A stretch of 64,000 bases of DNA from Nesterenkonia halotolerans (lineage in GTDB: Bacteria > Actinomycetota > Actinomycetes > Actinomycetales > Micrococcaceae). The translations under genes and the position numbers were made by a program. The DNA lies in NCBI RefSeq assembly GCF_014874065.1, contig NZ_JADBEE010000002.1, positions 186,001 to 250,000 on the forward strand, written 5' to 3'. How positions within the stretch are numbered: position 1 is the stretch's first letter; each line of letters opens with the position of its first letter. This document shows positions 44,214-52,886 of the stretch, piece after piece. Under the pieces are notes generated by a model, which worked only from the letters and a program-made list of their open reading frames with translations, did not search any database and had not been told where the DNA came from.

Positions 44214-45239
44214 ATGACCCAGTTCACAGCCTCTGACACAGAACCCTCTCCGGTCTCGGCACCCGCAGTGACGGCCGATCTGCACGGTCGCACCGCGCTG
44301 ATCTCGGGAGGATCCCGCGGCATCGGACACGCCATCGCCGTGGCCCTGGCCGCCCGAGGCGCCAATGTCGCGCTCCTGGCGAAGACGGATGCTCCACATC
44401 CCAAGCTTGCCGGCACGGTGCACACTGCCGTGGAAGATATCCGCGCGGCGGGGGGTCAGGGGCTCGCCGTCGTCGGCGACGTGCGCCGCGATGAAGATGT
44501 GAGCGCCGCCGTCGAACGCACCGTGGAGACCTTCGGTGGGATCGACATGCTGATCAACAACGCCTCAGCCATCGATCTCTCGCCCACCGAGGTGGTGGAC
44601 ATGAAGCGCTACGACCTGATGCATGACATCAATGTCCGTGGCACCTTTCTGCTCTCCAAGATGGCAGCGCCGCATCTGCGCACCAGCGCCGCGAAGCATC
44701 AGGCGGACGCCGGTGTTGGTTCTGCGGGCACTGCCGCTGACGGGAGTGCCGCGGAGAGTCTCGGCGGCGCGGCCGGCTTCACCCCGCAGATCCTCACTCT
44801 CTCCCCGCCGCTGGCGCTGGGCGAGGCAGGGCTGGATCCGGTCTGGCTGGGACGCCATCTGGCCTACACGATGTCGAAATACGGGATGTCGATGACCACG
44901 CTGGGCCTGGCCGAGGAGCTCGCCGCCGATGGGGTGGCCGTGAACTCGCTGTGGCCCGCCACCTATATCGACACCGCCGCGATCCGAAACCTCGCCGCAC
45001 TGGCGGGCGAACAGGGTGAGTCGATGATCCGCGGCGCCCGCCGGGTGGACATCGTCGCGGACGCCGCCGTGGCCGTGCTCTCGGGTCAGCTGATGACGAT
45101 TCCCGAGGATGGTGCCGCGCGACCGGTCAGCGGGCAGTTCCTCACCGATGAACAGGTCCTGCGCCAGCTCGGCGTCACGGACTTCAGCGACTATGCGGTG
45201 GATCCGCAGAGCGAGCTCATCCCCGACGCCTTCCTGTGA
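44214..45239 (+). CDS. Short-chain dehydrogenase, HSDL2-like
   Basis: NAD(P)-dependent oxidoreductase close to the N-terminal domain of hydroxysteroid dehydrogenase-like 2 and related SDRs. 341 aa: Gly motif SGGSRGIGHAIA (about 31-42), the HSDL2-specific AKTDAPHPKLAGTVHTAVEDI (shown in parts), NNASAI, ILTLSPPLAL, and catalytic Tyr/Lys in YTMSKYGMSM, then SLWPATYIDTAA. A low-complexity Ala/Gly/Ser insert (about 160-190) is extra relative to HSDL2. Divergent from accD5 and 49 bases upstream of birA; the carboxylase context hints at lipid or acyl-CoA metabolism. Substrate unknown. Confidence 0.82.
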   Translation: MTQFTASDTEPSPVSAPAVTADLHGRTALISGGSRGIGHAIAVALAARGANVALLAKTDAPHPKLAGTVHTAVEDIRAAGGQGLAVVGDVRRDEDVSAAVERTVETFGGIDMLINNASAIDLSPTEVVDMKRYDLMHDINVRGTFLLSKMAAPHLRTSAAKHQADAGVGSAGTAADGSAAESLGGAAGFTPQILTLSPPLALGEAGLDPVWLGRHLAYTMSKYGMSMTTLGLAEELAADGVAVNSLWPATYIDTAAIRNLAALAGEQGESMIRGARRVDIVADAAVAVLSGQLMTIPEDGAARPVSGQFLTDEQVLRQLGVTDFSDYAVDPQSELIPDAFL

Positions 45240-45276
45240 GCACCCGGCGCCTGGGGCCCGCCCTGCACGCGTGGCC

Positions 45277-45282
45277 TACTCT
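45277..45282 (+). promoter_or_regulatory. -10 box of leaderless birA promoter
   Basis: TACTCT, six bases before ATG 45289, no Shine-Dalgarno. Confidence 0.4.
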
Positions 45283-45288
45283 GGGCCC

Positions 45289-46296
45289 ATGAGAACCGCC
45301 CTGCCTCCGCTCGATGAGACGCTGCTGCGTGACCGGCTGCTGCGCACCGGGATCTTGGCCAAGTTGGAACGCCTCGAGTCGGTGGGCTCCACCAACCAGC
45401 ACCTGCTCGACGCGCTCGCCGCCGAGGCGAACGCTGGTCGCAGCAGCGGTCACACGGCCTGGCCTCATCTCTCAGTGCTCACCGCCGAGGAACAGACCGG
45501 AGGTCGGGGGCGGCTGGGCAGGACCTGGTCCTCGCCGAAGGGGTCTTCGCTCTCCACCTCCCTAGTGCTGTGCCCACAGCTGGACCCCGCGCATCTGGGC
45601 TGGGTCTCGATGCTGGCCGGGTGCGCCCTGGTCGACACGCTGCGGCAGGACTGCGGGCTCAACTCCGAGACGCAGCGCGCCGTGCTGAAGTGGCCCAATG
45701 ACGTGCAGGTCACCCAGGCCGACGGCACAGCGAAGAAGATCAGCGGGATTCTCGCAGCCGCGGTGCCCGCGCGCCGGGGAGCCCTCCCTGGCTCGCAGAC
45801 CGGGCCAGGCGTCGTCGTCGTGGGGATCGGGATCAACGTGCTTCTGGACGAGGCACAGCTGCCTCTCGAGTCCGCCACCTCGCTGCAGATCGAGCTGCGT
45901 CGCGCCGCAGGGGCGGGTGAGAGCAGAGGTCTCGACGCGGCTGCCACCGCGGAGGGAGGGCGGCTGCGCACCGAACTGCTCTGCGGCTTCCTGGAACGTT
46001 TCGCCCAGCGGCTGCGGGAACTTGAGAAGCTCGCCGCCGTCGCCCCCGATGCGGTCGCCGAGACCCTGCGCGCGCAGGTGGGGGAGGTGCTGGCCACGAT
46101 CGGTCAGCAGGTCCGCGTGGAGCTGCCCGACGGCGGCGCCGCACGGGGTGTGGCGCTGGCGCTGGGCCTCGATGGGGGCCTGCAGGTGCAGGTGACCGGG
46201 CAGCGAGCGGCCGCAGAGCAGGACTGGGTGCCCTGCGACCCGCAGACCAAGACGTTCTCCGCGGGCGACGTCGTCCATCTCCGACCCGCCCCCTAG
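45289..46296 (+). CDS. birA: Biotin--[acetyl-CoA-carboxylase] ligase
   Basis: Attaches biotin to the carboxylase alpha chain. From ATG 45289 (335 aa) the catalytic domain has LERLESVGSTNQHLLD, the biotin/AMP loop GGRGRLGRTWSSPKGSSL, KWPNDV and KKISGILAA, then a C-terminal SH3-like domain (RVELPDGG, GLQVQVTG). No N-terminal DNA-binding wHTH is present, so it is the non-regulatory class. A TACTCT box six bases before the ATG decides the start; the reading frame extends to 45109 but inside the SDR gene. Partner of the carboxylase genes at 39.5-44 kb. Confidence 0.92.
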   Translation: MRTALPPLDETLLRDRLLRTGILAKLERLESVGSTNQHLLDALAAEANAGRSSGHTAWPHLSVLTAEEQTGGRGRLGRTWSSPKGSSLSTSLVLCPQLDPAHLGWVSMLAGCALVDTLRQDCGLNSETQRAVLKWPNDVQVTQADGTAKKISGILAAAVPARRGALPGSQTGPGVVVVGIGINVLLDEAQLPLESATSLQIELRRAAGAGESRGLDAAATAEGGRLRTELLCGFLERFAQRLRELEKLAAVAPDAVAETLRAQVGEVLATIGQQVRVELPDGGAARGVALALGLDGGLQVQVTGQRAAAEQDWVPCDPQTKTFSAGDVVHLRPAP

Positions 46297-46473
46297 CGCT
46301 TTACCTCCCCTCACGTGGATCACCCGGCCTACGGTCTGCCCGGTAATCCACGCAGGGCCCGGTAAAACGTGGGGTGGGAGACAGGCCCGGTAGACTGGGT
46401 GGTTGTACGTGCAAGACGACCGCGCCCTGGCTCAGGGCGCAGGGTGATGACCGGCAGGAGGCTGTGGCTGACG

Positions 46474-47049
46474 ATGAAGCTCAAGCTGGTCGAGGGTGAA
46501 CAGGTGGTCATCAGGACCCGCGCCCATCACCGTGCGCTGCTGCCCGCGCTGATCAACTTCCTGATCACCGTGGCGGTCATGAGCTTCCTGCTCGGCTACA
46601 TCTCCCGCGCGGACCAGCCGGAGTTCATCGGGCACTACCACCACATCGGAGTGTTCATCATTTGGGCCGCCGGGCTGCTCGCGCTCGCCTTCGGCTCCAT
46701 CAAGCCCGCGCTGAGCTGGGCCAACCGGCTCACCTATCTGACCAGCCACCGTCTGGTGCAGAAGAACCTCCTCGGCGCCGCCCAGCCCACGGTCGTGCCA
46801 CTCGGACTGCTCTCCGAGGTCCAGCTCAAGGCCTCCCGCCTCCAGTCCATGTCCGCGGCAGGGGACCTCATGCTGCTCCACGGGGCCTACGGACAGCATC
46901 AGCGCACCCGGCTGAACAACATGCCCGACGCGGCGCACTTCCAGACCGTCATCGCCGAGGAACTGAGCGAATATCGCCGCAACGTGGCCGCCCAGTACGC
47001 ACAGCAGGCGCCCGCACCGGGCGGATATGGAGAAGCCCACTATGCCTGA
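46474..47049 (+). CDS. Membrane protein with PH-like domain
   Basis: A 191-aa protein: N-terminal cytoplasmic strand (MKLKLVEGEQVVIRTRAHHR), two hydrophobic segments (about 25-46, PALINFLITVAVMSFLLGYI, and 58-78), then a bacterial PH-like domain (about 85-170) with YLTSHRLVQKNLLG, PLGLLSEVQLKASRLQ and LMLLHGAYG typical of this small family. Frequently found beside birA and an adenylate cyclase in actinobacteria; role unknown. AGGAGG is 12 bases before ATG 46474; ATG 46447 is an alternative. A TAGACT box at 46391-46396 is a plausible -10. Its 3' end overlaps the cyclase start by 8 bases. Confidence 0.75.
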   Translation: MKLKLVEGEQVVIRTRAHHRALLPALINFLITVAVMSFLLGYISRADQPEFIGHYHHIGVFIIWAAGLLALAFGSIKPALSWANRLTYLTSHRLVQKNLLGAAQPTVVPLGLLSEVQLKASRLQSMSAAGDLMLLHGAYGQHQRTRLNNMPDAAHFQTVIAEELSEYRRNVAAQYAQQAPAPGGYGEAHYA

Positions 47050-48565
47050 GCCGCGCAAGCGCCCCCGCAGTCACGTCGGCCCGGTGTACCTCGGCGGCGA
47101 GGACACCGACGCGTCCTGGCGCGCGGTGCGGCACCCGGCGGCATCCGGCGGGGACTCCGCCACCAACAGCGCCTTCGAGGATGCATCGGACGCCCTGGAG
47201 GCCGGCGTCGCGCAGCACGTTGACGGCGCCGACGCCGCGGAATCAGCCCACTACTCCTCGGCCGAGCTGGAGGCCGCGCGGCGCGACTGGTCCGACTTCA
47301 ACTCCCCGCGGCTGCACGGCAGGGCCCGCCAGGCCATGCTGCAGGAGGCCGGGGACCGCAGCATCAGCACCGGGCCTGATTCCGCCGCGCCCGCAGAAGG
47401 ACTGGCCGACCGCACCGTCAGCCTCGCAGCCCGGGAGGCGCAGACCGCCCGCGGCAGGGTGGAATCCGCCAGCCATGATCGCGCCCCGGAGACCGCAGCG
47501 ATCCCCATCCCGAACATGGAGCAGCGGGAATGGCACCGCACCATCCGCGACCTGGAGCACCGGCTCCTGGGCGCGGAACGGACCTTGACCTACCGGGAGA
47601 TGGCGCAGCAGCTCGGTGTCTCCACCCGCTCGGCACGCAGGCTGTGGCGCGCTCTGGGCTTCCCCAACCTCGACGACGACGTGAAGGCCTTCACCCAGGC
47701 CGATGTGGAGGCGCTCGCCACCATGATCGAGCTGGTCCGCGACGGGCACCTCAATGAGGAGACCGCGATCTCGATGACCCGCTCGGTGGGTCAGATGACC
47801 GACCGCATGGTGGTCTGGCAGATCGAGGCGCTCGTGGAGGACAAGATCGCCAACGGTCAGCTCTCCGACGCCGTGGCCCGCACCCAGGTGGTGGAGACCC
47901 TCCCGAAGCTCATCGAGCCGATCCAGAAGCTCATGGGCTATACCTGGCGCCGTCAGCTCTCCGCCGCCCTGCAGCGACTCACCGTCCGGGTCGAGTCCGG
48001 TCTCGCCGCCACCGCCCATGGGCGCACCGGAGACGAGAACGATTCGGCGCTGCCGCTGGCACGCGCCGTCGGCTTCGCCGATCTGGTCTCCTACACCTCG
48101 CTCTCCCGGCAGATGAACGAACGCACGCTGGCACATATGGTCCAGCACTTCGAGTCAAAATGTGCCGAGATCATCTCGATCGGCGGTGGTCGCCTGGTCA
48201 AGACCGTCGGCGACGAGGTCCTCTACAACGCGGAGACCCCCGAGGCAGGGGCCGAGATCGCGCTCGCCCTGGCCGAGTCCATCGCCGCCGACGGCGTGCT
48301 TCCCGAAGCTCGGGTCTCGGTGGTCTGGGGACGAGTGCTCTCCCGGATGGGCGACATCTACGGTCCCACCGTGAACCTGGCGGCTCGGCTCACCTCGCTG
48401 GCCGACCCCGGGACCATCCTGGTGGACCAGGTGACCGCCCAGACGCTGGAGTCCAACCCGGACTACCTGCTGGTGCCCCAGCCCCCGCGGATCGTGCGCG
48501 GCTTCGGCGAGGTCCAGCCCAACATGCTGCTGCGCGGGCAGGGTGCGGGAATCGAACGCGGCTGA
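47042..48565 (+). CDS. Class III adenylate cyclase with Rv1264-type regulatory domain
   Basis: Makes cAMP; cytoplasmic. 507 aa: a disordered N-terminus (1-155), a regulatory domain (about 165-330) including TYREMAQQLGVSTRSARRLW (shown in part) and FTQADVEALATM, matching the autoinhibitory domain of the pH-responsive mycobacterial cyclase Rv1264, and the cyclase homology domain (about 338-500). Catalytic residues are intact: metal Asp347 and Asp391, substrate-specifying Lys387 and Asp438, transition-state Asn445 and Arg449 (GPTVNLAARL). The Lys/Asp pair predicts ATP, not GTP. ATG 47042 has GGAGAAG eight bases upstream and overlaps the PH-domain gene by 8 bases. Confidence 0.88.
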   Translation: MPEPRKRPRSHVGPVYLGGEDTDASWRAVRHPAASGGDSATNSAFEDASDALEAGVAQHVDGADAAESAHYSSAELEAARRDWSDFNSPRLHGRARQAMLQEAGDRSISTGPDSAAPAEGLADRTVSLAAREAQTARGRVESASHDRAPETAAIPIPNMEQREWHRTIRDLEHRLLGAERTLTYREMAQQLGVSTRSARRLWRALGFPNLDDDVKAFTQADVEALATMIELVRDGHLNEETAISMTRSVGQMTDRMVVWQIEALVEDKIANGQLSDAVARTQVVETLPKLIEPIQKLMGYTWRRQLSAALQRLTVRVESGLAATAHGRTGDENDSALPLARAVGFADLVSYTSLSRQMNERTLAHMVQHFESKCAEIISIGGGRLVKTVGDEVLYNAETPEAGAEIALALAESIAADGVLPEARVSVVWGRVLSRMGDIYGPTVNLAARLTSLADPGTILVDQVTAQTLESNPDYLLVPQPPRIVRGFGEVQPNMLLRGQGAGIERG

Positions 48566-48689
48566 GTCGCCGGGCAGGCATCTCTGACCCCGGCCACCTG
48601 TCGGTTCCTGGGGTGCTGCCTCGCTCACTGCGCCACGTAGCAGTGTGAAGCTTTCAGCGCAATCATCGGCACCGTGACAAGATAGACAT

Positions 48690-49589
48690 GTGGTAGCCAG
48701 CGCAGAGAATCCAGAAGACCCCCGAGAGTTCGAGCAGGAGCCTGCAGGGCTATACCTGGACTACGGCTACGGGTCTCATGTGGGCCTGCGCCGTGAACTC
48801 AACGAGGACTCCTCGGTCATCACCGACACGCTCTTCGCGGTCGCCGACGGCATGGGCGGGCATGAGGCCGGCGAGGTGGCCTCTGCACTGGCGGTCCAGA
48901 CCCTCGCCGACGGCTGGAACCGTGCCGAGGGGCGGATCTCCCGCGATCAGATCCAGACCTTCCTGGCGGAGGCTGACCAGCGCATCCGTGAGGCCACAGA
49001 TTCCAAGGCCGGGACCACCGTCTCCGGCGCCCTGCTCGAGGACCACGAAGGCGGTCTGAGCTGGGTCGTGTTCAACATCGGTGATTCGCGGACCTATCTC
49101 TTCGAGCAGGGACAGCTGCACCAGCTCACCCGTGACCATTCCCAGGTCCAGGACATGTTCGACTCCGGGCTGATCACTGCCGAGGAGCTGCACAGCCACC
49201 CGCAGCGCAACGTCATCACCCGGGCCCTCGGCGCGGGGGACATGTGGGATGCCGACTTCACCACCTCCGCCGTGCGCGCCGGCCAGCGCCTGATGATCTG
49301 CTCCGACGGGCTCTCCGGTGAGCTCACCGACCCGGAGATCGCCCGAATCCTCGGGGCCGGGCGCAACGCTCAGGACACCGTGGACTGGCTGATCCACCAG
49401 TCGCTGCGCGCCGGAGGACGGGACAACGTCACCGTCGTCGTCGTGGACGTCGCGCAGCAGGGAGACCAGCAGCCCGAGACGCAGCAGCAGAACGGCCTGC
49501 CGGACGTCACGCAGCACACCGACACTCAGCACCAGGACGCGCACCACGAAGCCGCTGGGCAGGACACCGCCGAGCATCCGAAGGTTTGA
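48690..49589 (+). CDS. PP2C-family serine/threonine phosphatase
   Basis: Metal-dependent protein phosphatase, PstP/PrpC class; counterpart of Hanks-type kinases. 299 aa: catalytic domain (about 25-250) with RRELNEDS, VADGMGGHEAG (metal aspartate), NIGDSRTYL, LTRDHSQVQ, ICSDGLSGEL and GGRDNVTVVVV, followed by a Gln/His/Asp-rich soluble tail (about 252-299). No transmembrane segment, unlike PstP. GTG 48690 lacks a Shine-Dalgarno. Separated from the cyclase by 124 bases; no kinase gene is visible nearby. Confidence 0.9.
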   Translation: MVASAENPEDPREFEQEPAGLYLDYGYGSHVGLRRELNEDSSVITDTLFAVADGMGGHEAGEVASALAVQTLADGWNRAEGRISRDQIQTFLAEADQRIREATDSKAGTTVSGALLEDHEGGLSWVVFNIGDSRTYLFEQGQLHQLTRDHSQVQDMFDSGLITAEELHSHPQRNVITRALGAGDMWDADFTTSAVRAGQRLMICSDGLSGELTDPEIARILGAGRNAQDTVDWLIHQSLRAGGRDNVTVVVVDVAQQGDQQPETQQQNGLPDVTQHTDTQHQDAHHEAAGQDTAEHPKV

Positions 49590-49705
49590 CCTACTCCCGG
49601 GGCTCTCGTTAGCGTCGGAGGCAGGCCACTGCAGCCACAAAACGCTCGCGTCGAGCGGCGGAGGATCACTTCCGGTGCCGCTCTCGGACGCAGGAAGGAG
49701 CTCCC

Positions 49706-50764
49706 ATGCAGCTGACAACACTTCGAGGCGTCTACGAGGCCCAGGGCCCGTTCGCCACCGTCTACCTTGAGGCACGTTCACCCGCCGCCGATGCTGAGGA
49801 CCAGCTTCGTCTGCGCTGGCAGGACCTGCGTTCCCAGCTCGCCGATGCCGGCACCCCAGATGAGGCGCTGACCGCCCTGGACGAGGCGCTCGCCGAAGCC
49901 ACTCCGACCGAGGTGCACGCCGAAGGCCGCGTCCTGGTCGCCGACCAGACTCGTGTGGTGCTCAACGAGCACTTCGACGCCGCCCAGGGCTCCGGAGACC
50001 TCGCCGTGGTGGGCGAGCCGCCGCAGCTCGGCGACTACGTCCGCCACCGCCTCGGCTCGGCCCGCATGCTCGTGGCCATCGCCGATCAGCAGCAGGCAGT
50101 CATCCGCCGCCTCGTGGTGGCCGGTGACGAGCTGCTCGCCTCCGGCGCCGAAGAGTCCGTGGAGGGCAGCAGCGTGGAATCGGTGCACAAGCCCCGCGAG
50201 GGCGCGCTGAGCCACAAGCAGATCCAGCGTTCCGCCGACGAGGCCGCCATCCAGAACATCCGTGACATCTCCGCACGCGTGGCGAAGATCGCCGACTCCT
50301 GGCACCCCGACGTGATCGTCATCGCCGGCGAAGGCCAGGGCCGCCGCACGCTGCACGAGGAGCTGCCCAAGGCCCTGCAGGAGCTCACCGTCGAGGCCGA
50401 GGCCGGCGGCGGCATTCCCTCAGGTCATGGCGACGAGGGCACCGAGCAGTCACTGAGCGACGAGCTGACCGTGATCGCCCGCCGCGTGGTCATCCAGCGC
50501 GGCAAGGACCAGACCGAGCGCTACGGCGAGGCCCACGGACACGGGCGCTCCGCCGAGGGCGCAGAAGCCATCCGCGCCGCCGTGCGACTCGGCGCCGTCG
50601 AGACCCTGCTGCTCCGCCAGCAGGAGAAGGCCACCGACGAGGACGAGCTGCTCGCCGCTGCGGCCAGCGTGGGCGCCTCCGTCGGCATCCTCGGCACCCC
50701 TGCCCAGGACTCCGTGGCCGCGATCCTGCGCTACGAGGCGCCGGTCGAGGACGTCGCTGACTGA
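49706..50764 (+). CDS. Rv2629/Vms1-type release-factor-like protein (baeRF family)
   Basis: Member of the bacterial archaeo-eukaryotic release-factor-like (baeRF) family, homologous to the peptidyl-tRNA-hydrolysing Vms1/ANKZF1 and to mycobacterial Rv2629. 352 aa: N-terminal alpha/beta domain (TLRGVYEAQGPFATVYLEA), eRF1-like middle (LGSARMLVAIADQQQAVIRRL, ADSWHPDVIVIAGEGQGRRTL given in parts) and C-terminal domain (AIRAAVRLGAVETLLL). AAGGAG nine bases before ATG 49706. Followed by a 21-bp perfect terminator. Suspected role in stalled-ribosome or hibernating-ribosome handling; no catalytic residue is asserted. Confidence 0.75.
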   Translation: MQLTTLRGVYEAQGPFATVYLEARSPAADAEDQLRLRWQDLRSQLADAGTPDEALTALDEALAEATPTEVHAEGRVLVADQTRVVLNEHFDAAQGSGDLAVVGEPPQLGDYVRHRLGSARMLVAIADQQQAVIRRLVVAGDELLASGAEESVEGSSVESVHKPREGALSHKQIQRSADEAAIQNIRDISARVAKIADSWHPDVIVIAGEGQGRRTLHEELPKALQELTVEAEAGGGIPSGHGDEGTEQSLSDELTVIARRVVIQRGKDQTERYGEAHGHGRSAEGAEAIRAAVRLGAVETLLLRQQEKATDEDELLAAAASVGASVGILGTPAQDSVAAILRYEAPVEDVAD

Positions 50765-50816
50765 GAAGCTCACGATCAGTGATCCGTCAGTGACCAGTCA
50801 CTGAAGAACCACTGCA

Positions 50817-50868
50817 CACGACGACGGCGGCCGCTCACCTGCACAGCTGAGCGGCCGCCGTCGTCGTG
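50817..50868 (+). terminator. Very strong terminator before gatC
   Basis: A 21-bp perfect GC-rich stem (50817-50837 with 50848-50868) around a 10-base loop, followed by CCTTTT. The longest uninterrupted hairpin noticed in the window. Confidence 0.9.
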
Positions 50869-50942
50869 CCCTGGTCCTTTTCCCTGTTCATCGTCTGCTC
50901 TTCAGCTGATCCTCGCCGCACGGCCGGAGAGGTCCCGACCGA

Positions 50943-50948
50943 TAGACT
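50943..50948 (+). promoter_or_regulatory. -10 box of gatCAB promoter
   Basis: TAGACT, with transcription expected near 50955; here a normal leader with GAGGGAG precedes gatC, unlike the leaderless genes. Confidence 0.4.
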
Positions 50949-50989
50949 GACCCGAGTTCATCCACCACCGATCCACCCGAGGGAGCTGC

Positions 50990-51286
50990 ATGTCTGAGAT
51001 CTCGCGCACAGACGTCGAGCATCTGGCAAAACTCGCGCACATCAGCATGACTGAGGCAGAGCTGGAGAAGATGGCCGGGGAGCTGGCCGTCATCGTGGAT
51101 TCCGTGCGGAGCGTCTCTGAGGCGGTCTCCGGCGAGGTCCCCGCCACCAGCCATCCGCTGCCGCTGACCAACGTCTTCCGTGAGGACGAGGTCGGGCACG
51201 TCTTCACCGCTGAACAGTCGCTGCTCAATGCACCTGACGCTGAAGCCGGCCGGTTCAAGGTCCCGGCGATCCTGGACGAGGAGTGA
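50990..51286 (+). CDS. gatC: Aspartyl/glutamyl-tRNA(Asn/Gln) amidotransferase subunit C
   Basis: Assembly subunit of the amidotransferase that converts mischarged Glu-tRNA(Gln) (and Asp-tRNA(Asn)) to the amide. 98 aa with [20 protein letters not shown] near the N-terminus (split: [10 protein letters not shown], then ELEKMAGEL) and a C-terminal [16 protein letters not shown] before ATG 50990. First gene of gatCAB. Confidence 0.94.
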   Translation: MSEISRTDVEHLAKLAHISMTEAELEKMAGELAVIVDSVRSVSEAVSGEVPATSHPLPLTNVFREDEVGHVFTAEQSLLNAPDAEAGRFKVPAILDEE

Positions 51287-51294
51287 CCGCTGAT

Positions 51295-52878
51295 ATGACG
51301 ACCCAGACCCACCACCTGACGAGGCTCACCGCCGCCGAGATGGCGCAGAAGCTGCGTGCCGGGGAGATCACCTCGGTGGAGCTCACCCAGGCGCATCTGG
51401 ACCGCATCGCCGCCGTGGACGGCGGAGAGCGCGGCATCCACGCCTTCCTCCACGTCTCCGCCGAGGAGGCGCTGCGCACCGCCGCCGAGGTCGATGATCT
51501 TCGTGCGGCAGGGGGCGCAGCGGCCGAGGCTCTGCATCCGCTGGCCGGCGTGCCGATCGCGGTCAAGGACCTGATCGTCACCGAGGGACAGCCCACCACT
51601 GCGGGTTCCAAGATGCTCGAGGGTTGGATGAGCCCCTACGACGCCACCGTGGTGAAAAAGCTGCGCGAGGCGAAGCTGCCCATCCTGGGCAAGACCAACC
51701 TGGACGAGTTCGCAATGGGCTCCTCCACCGAACACTCCGCGTACGGGGTCACCCGCAACCCCTGGGACACCACCCGCATCCCCGGCGGTTCCGGCGGTGG
51801 ATCCGCCGCCGCCGTCGCCGCCTTCGAGGCCCCGCTCGCACTGGGCACCGACACCGGCGGCTCCATCCGGCAGCCTGGGGCCGTCACCGGCACCGTGGGC
51901 ACCAAGCCCACCTACGGCTCGGTCTCGCGCTATGGCGCGATCGCGATGGCCTCCTCGCTGGACCAGATCGGCCCCGTGGCGCGGACCACCGAGGATGCCG
52001 CGCTGCTGCATGAGCTCATCGCCGGTCACGATCCCAAGGACTCCACCTCGCTGCCCGGAGAGGTCCCCGCCTTCGGCGAGGCCGCGCGCACCGCCGACGT
52101 CGCCGGCATGCGCATCGGCGTCATCAAGCAGCTGACGGGCGAGGGGTACCAGCCGGGTGTGCTCGACCGCTTCCACGAGGCGCTCGAGGCCCTGCGCGCC
52201 GCCGGAGCCGAGATCGTGGAGGTGGACTGCCCCAGCTTCGACTACGCGCTGGGCGCCTACTACCTGATCATGCCCTCCGAGGCTTCCTCCAACCTGGCGA
52301 AGTTCGACGGCGTTCGCTACGGCACCCGGGTGCTGCCCGAGGAGGGACCGCTGACCATTGAACGCGTGATGGGCTCGACCCGCGCCGCAGGGTTCGGCGA
52401 TGAGGTCAAGCGCAGGATCATCCTGGGCACCTACGCGCTCTCCGCGGGCTACTACGACGCCTACTACGGCTCGGCGCAGAAGGTCCGCACGCTGATCCAG
52501 CAGGACTTCGACGCCGCGTTCGAGAAGGCCGATGTGCTGATTTCCCCGACCTCGCCCACGGTGGCGTTCCCGCTCGGAGAGAACCTCGACGATCCGCTGG
52601 CCATGTACCTCAACGACGTTGCGACCATCCCCGCCAACCTTGCGGGAGTGCCGGGCATCTCGGTGCCCGGCGGGCTCTCCGAGGGCCTGCCCGTGGGCAT
52701 CCAGTTCCTCGCCCCGATCCGGGAGGACGCACGCGTCTACCGGGCGGGCGCGGCATTGGAGAAGCTGCTGTCCCAGGACGCGGAACCCCTGTGGGCACAG
52801 GCACCGGAACTGGCGAAGACTGGACCGGAAGCGGCAGCTGAACCGGCGGAGGCGGCGGCTCACCCCGTCGGGAAGTGA
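51295..52878 (+). CDS. gatA: Aspartyl/glutamyl-tRNA amidotransferase subunit A
   Basis: Glutaminase subunit supplying ammonia. 527 aa from ATG 51295; amidase signature with catalytic Lys91 (VKDLI), cis-Ser156 ([14 protein letters not shown]) and nucleophile Ser180 ([10 protein letters not shown]). Start choice: AGGAG (51279-51283) is 11 bases before ATG 51295; GTG 51283, overlapping the gatC stop, is an alternative. The C-terminal 30 residues are an extra Pro/Ala/Glu-rich tail. Next gene gatB starts 8 bases after the stop. Confidence 0.95.
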   Translation: MTTQTHHLTRLTAAEMAQKLRAGEITSVELTQAHLDRIAAVDGGERGIHAFLHVSAEEALRTAAEVDDLRAAGGAAAEALHPLAGVPIAVKDLIVTEGQPTTAGSKMLEGWMSPYDATVVKKLREAKLPILGKTNLDEFAMGSSTEHSAYGVTRNPWDTTRIPGGSGGGSAAAVAAFEAPLALGTDTGGSIRQPGAVTGTVGTKPTYGSVSRYGAIAMASSLDQIGPVARTTEDAALLHELIAGHDPKDSTSLPGEVPAFGEAARTADVAGMRIGVIKQLTGEGYQPGVLDRFHEALEALRAAGAEIVEVDCPSFDYALGAYYLIMPSEASSNLAKFDGVRYGTRVLPEEGPLTIERVMGSTRAAGFGDEVKRRIILGTYALSAGYYDAYYGSAQKVRTLIQQDFDAAFEKADVLISPTSPTVAFPLGENLDDPLAMYLNDVATIPANLAGVPGISVPGGLSEGLPVGIQFLAPIREDARVYRAGAALEKLLSQDAEPLWAQAPELAKTGPEAAAEPAEAAAHPVGK

Positions 52879-52886
52879 AGGACACC

